64,000 nt of DNA from Rhynchospora pubera (Eukaryota; Streptophyta; Magnoliopsida; Poales; Cyperaceae): contig CM051460.1 in the NCBI GenBank assembly GCA_028095005.1, positions 16,973,501 through 17,037,500 of the forward strand, given 5' to 3'. The notes below the pieces were generated by a model. It saw nothing but the letters and a program-made list of their open reading frames with translations. It did no database searches and had not been told where the DNA came from. Shown here one piece after another: positions 59,656 through 64,000 of this stretch; position 1 is the first letter of the stretch, and each line of letters opens with the position of its first letter. The translations under genes and the position numbers were made by a program.

Positions 59656-59879
59656 TAGGCCTGCAGACGGAGTATTCGTCCACGTGATTCCGTGGCTGTT
59701 CCGTTCCAACAGAACGGATTTCGTCATTCGTGTGTGGTATATAGTTCAATTTTAGTCGTTCCGTCACGTTCCGTCCAAATAGAACGGCTAACGAAATTGC
59801 TGGTATGTACCGTTTCTGCAATGCAACAGATAACGGAATCTCTATTTTCCGTGTACGTCGTGGACGTTAGACAGGCCTA
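59656..59879. mobile_element. hAT-type MITE tiled with CCGTTCC/GAACGG words
   Basis: A 224-bp element starts TAGGCCTGCAGACGG and ends CGTTAGACAGGCCTA. The flanks ATTCCAGC and TTCCCAGC match at 7 of 8 positions. Confidence 0.88.
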
Positions 59880-59889
59880 TTCCCAGCCT

Positions 59890-61272
59890 CGTTCTTTCTT
59901 CCGATTTTTGCTCAAAGCAGCGCACCGGGATAATGCAAACACAGTGCCAGGCTGTCTGATCCGCCTCGCGCCACCACAGCAGCTTTCCAGCCATCGCCGC
60001 CTCTGGATGCCACCAAAGAATGTTATATGAAACGTGTTGATTATTGTCTTTTGCTTATATTTGTGATTTGTGAATGGTTAATAAACGATATGATGCACAA
60101 TTGCACATCTTTCGGTGGACAAGCGCATATGTAATCTTTACGATGACATGAGAGATGTTATTTTATAATTTTTTTTATTTATAAATATAGCTTAGAAATC
60201 TCTATCTCTACTACTTATAAACGCACGGACCGTAGAGGCATTACACGCTAGGTCTAGCATGTAAACATGTGTTTTTGCCTTCGATCGATTTGATTTGTGG
60301 TCGGATATTAATCGACATACGAAGTAACAGTATCTTTTTATTTTTTGTCTAATAAAGAAACAAATTAAATAACATATCTATTTGTAACGATGCTAGATTA
60401 AACAATATATTTTGTTATCTAATATTAATTTGTTTCTTTATTTGCCCACATATGAGGACATCTTAAACTAGTATTAAATAATATACGAACATCTGATTTT
60501 TCTAAATAATAAAGATAATTAATTTTGAATTTGAATTAATGGAATTTTGAAGTCAATTTTTAAATAACAAAAATAAATAATAGAAAAAAGGACAATTTAT
60601 TTTGTCCGCTTCTATTTTCTTTGGAATGAAATCCCGTATAAAAAAACATTTTGATCAGGGAATAAGGAAAAGAAAATATGTTTAGTTTGTCCCAAATCTG
60701 AAGACGCTAATCATATTTCTTTCGTTTGGCAAATGAAGCCCTTAGGCGCACTCTTTTTTTTTTTCCCCCTGTGACATCTTGCTATTCAATAAGAAAAAAC
60801 AATACATATATATCCTCTTCCTTTTTATGAAAAAAAAAAAATCTGATATGTCTTCTCAAATTTGCTACGGACGATATCTTCCAATTGTTTTTTAAGAAAA
60901 ACAAATAAATATTACTATTCCATTTCCATTATAATTTCTTGCATATTTTGTGTCGGAGAAAATGAAAAAAAGTTGGAATATATATTTGGAGTACCTAAAA
61001 GATGTTTTTAAAAAATAATTTTTTAAAAAAATTCCCCCGAGGAAAAAAATATTCTGCAAAATTTTTAACAGGTTTGCGGAAAAAAGAAGCTATTTCATTC
61101 ATATGGATATTTTTTTTCTGAAGCAAATAAAACATATCTTTTCCATTAGCAGAAGGACATGTATTTAAACCCTTTACAGATGCAATGAACTTACATGTGA
61201 ATTTCGAGCAATACTTTTGATTATTTTCATTTAAAAAATAATGGTCGGTGGAGAACAAATACAATATTTGAA
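59890..61272. other. Between the hAT element and NPF copy B
   Basis: No gene is recognised. A short GC-rich stretch (59881-60020) could be an old gene fragment, with no family match. The remainder is AT-rich 3' flank of NPF copy B. Confidence 0.4.
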
Positions 61273-63970
61273 TTACACCGAATTGTTTTTCTTGGTAGCT
61301 CCAAGTTCTACCTCTTCTTTTACACCTTGTGTATCAGTTATTTTGGGTGCGTCTACATCCCCAGTTGCTTCCAAAGGCTTCATTGTATAATACTTTGCAC
61401 ACAAAACATAGATCCCTAAGTTGAATATCTGAAGAATCACAACTAACCAGTAATAACTATCCAATTTGGCCTTGTTTAGATCATCTTGGAGCCAATCTAC
61501 TCTCTTCTTTGTACTGTTATGCACAATTGTCACAAGTGCTGTCCCCAAATAGTTCCCCAGTGAAATTGAGAGCCAAAACAATGCTGTCGCACTACTGCGC
61601 ATGCTTTCTGGTGCCTGATCATAACAAAATTCCATGTGACCCACAGAATAAAAAGCCTCAGACAAGCCATGTATGGCAAACTGAGGCACTAGCCAGAACA
61701 CACTGATCGTATCACCATGTAAGTTCATTGCATCCTTTCGTTTCCTCTCAACTAGAGCTGCCGACACATTACCTAACATGTTTATAGTAAGACCGATTCC
61801 CATGCGCATGAAGTAGTTGATTCCAGAAGGATGTTTTGTAAATCGGCGAACAAGGGGCACGAAAAGCCGGTCGTAAATTATTAAACCAAGGAGCATGACT
61901 GTAACAGTGAAAATTGAGATGGACGCAGCCGGGAACTGGAAATGCTTGGTGAGGCGACGGTCCATTATACGCGCTTGTTGTATAGCAAAGGTGCCATTAT
62001 GAGATGACGAGGTTGTGAGAATGATTCCCATGGCCCAGATCGGAAGCAAGCGCATCAGGGATTTAAGTTCTTCTACACGGTGAACAGTCGATAATCGCCA
62101 GAGGTTTGGTTTTCCCGGGGCCAGCATATCCCCCTCCGTCACTATGGCGGCACGGTCAAAAAACCTTAAATCAACGGAAATATGAACAGAACAAGAGAGC
62201 TTTAAATTTAATAAATATCACACTAATTAAATTACTTTTAGCTAGGTTGGATGCATGGGAGGTTTGCAACACATGTGACAAAATACCCATACGCTGTTTG
62301 CAGTATCCTATGTTTGGACCACAAAGCTTAATTACTCAAATAAATGTACCATGTTCATATATTTTTATGTCTTTTAAAGCCCAGTCAGGTCATTGATGAC
62401 GGAAAAAGATCTCTGGACCAGATACGGTAAAGTAAAGGCCCTTTTTTTTAAGGTCACTTATCAGATACAGTCTAGTGAAATTGACTTCTTTGTAATTTGT
62501 AAGACGCTAGTACGGAATAATAATTCATATAATTTTGCGATGAAACTTCCATAAGTTCTTTCCTTAGAGGCACAGAAAAATAAATTTATATTATATATAT
62601 ATTTCCTCTGGATCCTCTTGACCTCTACCATAGGCAAAATACTAATTAATGACAGATCAACCAATATACAACTTTAATAGTTAATACTCTCAGTCTCACA
62701 TCATCACCTAAGAGTAGTCTAACTAACACATATTTCTCAAAATAAGAAAAACCAATGACCTACACTTACTTGAGCTCGTCAGTGTGGAGAAGTCGACCAG
62801 TGAGTGAGAGGTCAGCATCTAGATCCTTATCCTGATACAACAAGCTCGCATCATCCGGCGGAACTGCATTTCGTTTCTTGAAAGCAGCGACCACGACCTG
62901 GCATAGCCGGGTTAAAGGGCTCCGACCCGGCAGCACATTGATATAGAGAGGGTACCCCACGACAAAGACTACCACAGAGAGCCCCATTACGACGGCCGGG
63001 ATGCCGAATCCCAATCCCCATCCCACATTGTCTTGTATGTACACCATTAACGTTAATGCCAGCAACGAAGTGAGCCCATTGGCGAAGAAGTACAAGTTGA
63101 AGAAATTCCATCTAACACAAATCATAACATCTAAAATTGTCACATGCATGGTTTAATACAATATTTATTTAGGTTGGGGTAAACCATTTAAAATGTTTTT
63201 TTTTTTTGGTTTACTATTTTGAACTGATTGATTGTTTATCATTTAGCAATATATAAATTATGGATACAAGTTATTTTTGAATTTGTCACTGGATCCGACT
63301 GACAAATTAGTTACATGCATGGTGCTATGAAAGTATACCCCTTTTTAGCTGTGGTCTGGGTCCCATTGAACTCGAACTGATCAGCTCCAAAGGGCACAAC
63401 ACACGACCGAATACCACCTGAACCAATTGCCGTGAACAGCAAAGAAATATACAGAATGAAAAGCTGGCCATTAGATGCCTGACGGCACTGTTGATGTGCC
63501 GCACAAGGTGGTGGGTGAAGCGATGGAACTACAGCTGAAACAGTCAGAGTTATCATGCCAAATAAGTAAAGTATCGACCCTACAGTTATGCCCCAAAACC
63601 GTCCCGCAAATGAGTCTGCCATTATGCCTCCGATTATAGGGGTCAGGCTCGAGGTGCCGCTAAAATTTGTTATAGTGTTGGATGCTTGGACCATCGGCAT
63701 ATGTATTTGCCTAGTTAGATATGTGATCATGTTAGCGTTGAAGCCGGTGGTGGCAAACCGATCACAGATGTCACATGCTGTTTGAGTTAGATAACGTTAG
63801 TTGGAAGTTTCAATTTGTCGAGTTGGTGACAAAATAACAACAAAATTTGATAAATTAAATTTGAGCTCAAATTTTGATGTTAAAACTACTAGATCGAGCT
63901 TACCAAGTATGAAAGGCATAGTCCTGAAACCACCTTGTTTTCTCTTCTTCTCCACTCCATCTTCACCCAT
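61273..63970 (-). CDS. NPF (NRT1/PTR family) transporter, NPF3-like, copy B
   Basis: Four exons on the minus strand: 63970-63904, 63777-63339, 63111-62770 and 62164-61273, joining in phase to 579 residues. Exons 1-3 (67, 439 and 342 bases) have exactly the lengths of copy A; exon 4 is 18 bases longer. The start is MGEDGVEKKRKQGGFRTMPF. The proton-coupling motif reads D25-I-C-D28-R29, with Asp where copy A has Glu. NFSGTSSLTPIIGGIMADSF, GSGGIRSCVVPFGADQF and QAPESMRSSATALF are all present. In IRSCVVPF a Ser replaces the usual Pro/Lys-Pro position (copy A has IRPCVVPF). No stop or frameshift is found. It is a tandem duplicate of copy A. Possible change of coupling or substrate is inference. Confidence 0.93.
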
Positions 63971-64000
63971 TGCTAGATAACAATTTCAAATTTTTGTTGA

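Noticed and set aside
1..64000. CRISPR arrays, riboswitches, operons, phage or virus-derived genes
   Set aside because: No spaced identical repeats, no prokaryotic signals and no viral coat or replication protein seen; tandem repeats found are minisatellites.

Overview
The window is nuclear DNA of a flowering plant. It has widely spaced genes with GT-AG introns, a PPR gene, a CYP94 gene and two NPF3-type transporter genes. Between them lies AT-rich DNA packed with transposon families typical of angiosperms (CACTA, hAT, LTR, LINE, SINE, MITE). I cannot name the species.

Genes that look intact: the 5' part of a PPR gene (1-947, minus, cut by the window edge); an intronless HSR203J-like carboxylesterase (5626-6678, minus); a seven-exon dienelactone-hydrolase family gene (46647-50972, plus); and two tandem four-exon NPF (NRT1/PTR) transporter genes (53033-55798 and 61273-63970, both minus). 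The two NPF genes have identical lengths for exons 1-3. Broken genes: a FAR1/MULE-type fragment (2022-2622), a CYP94 P450 disabled only by a 7-base insertion (27024-28533), a second truncated CYP94 copy carrying a hAT MITE right after its start (41448-42046), and an SDH2 (succinate dehydrogenase iron-sulfur subunit) exon with a premature stop, carried inside a transposon (35887-36179).

Layout: 1-8 kb holds genes and small MITEs. At 8.96-12.71 kb a 3.7-kb TG...CA element with a 5-bp target duplication sits inside an AT-rich tract. At 15.5-17.3 kb three foldback elements are strung between (TA)n microsatellites. At 17.3-26 kb there is unannotated, degenerate repeat DNA. At 28.65-37.87 kb a 9.2-kb CACTA element with a CAT target duplication has inserted just 3' of the first CYP94 copy. 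At 38-45 kb there are hAT MITEs, a 5'-truncated LINE with a 12-bp target duplication, the second CYP94 copy, and a 1.3-kb solo LTR. At 46-64 kb are the DLH gene and the NPF pair, separated by a SINE, a foldback and several hAT elements.

The genes form no obvious operon or pathway. The P450, the carboxylesterase, the hydrolase and the transporters are each members of large families. The most unusual material is in the mobile DNA: (i) a group of 350-400-bp foldback elements that share a core but have different tips and sit in TA repeats; (ii) hAT elements whose interiors are tiled with a short word that differs between elements; (iii) a Pack-type CACTA carrying an SDH2 exon; (iv) a ~700-bp foldback with nested palindromes inside that CACTA.
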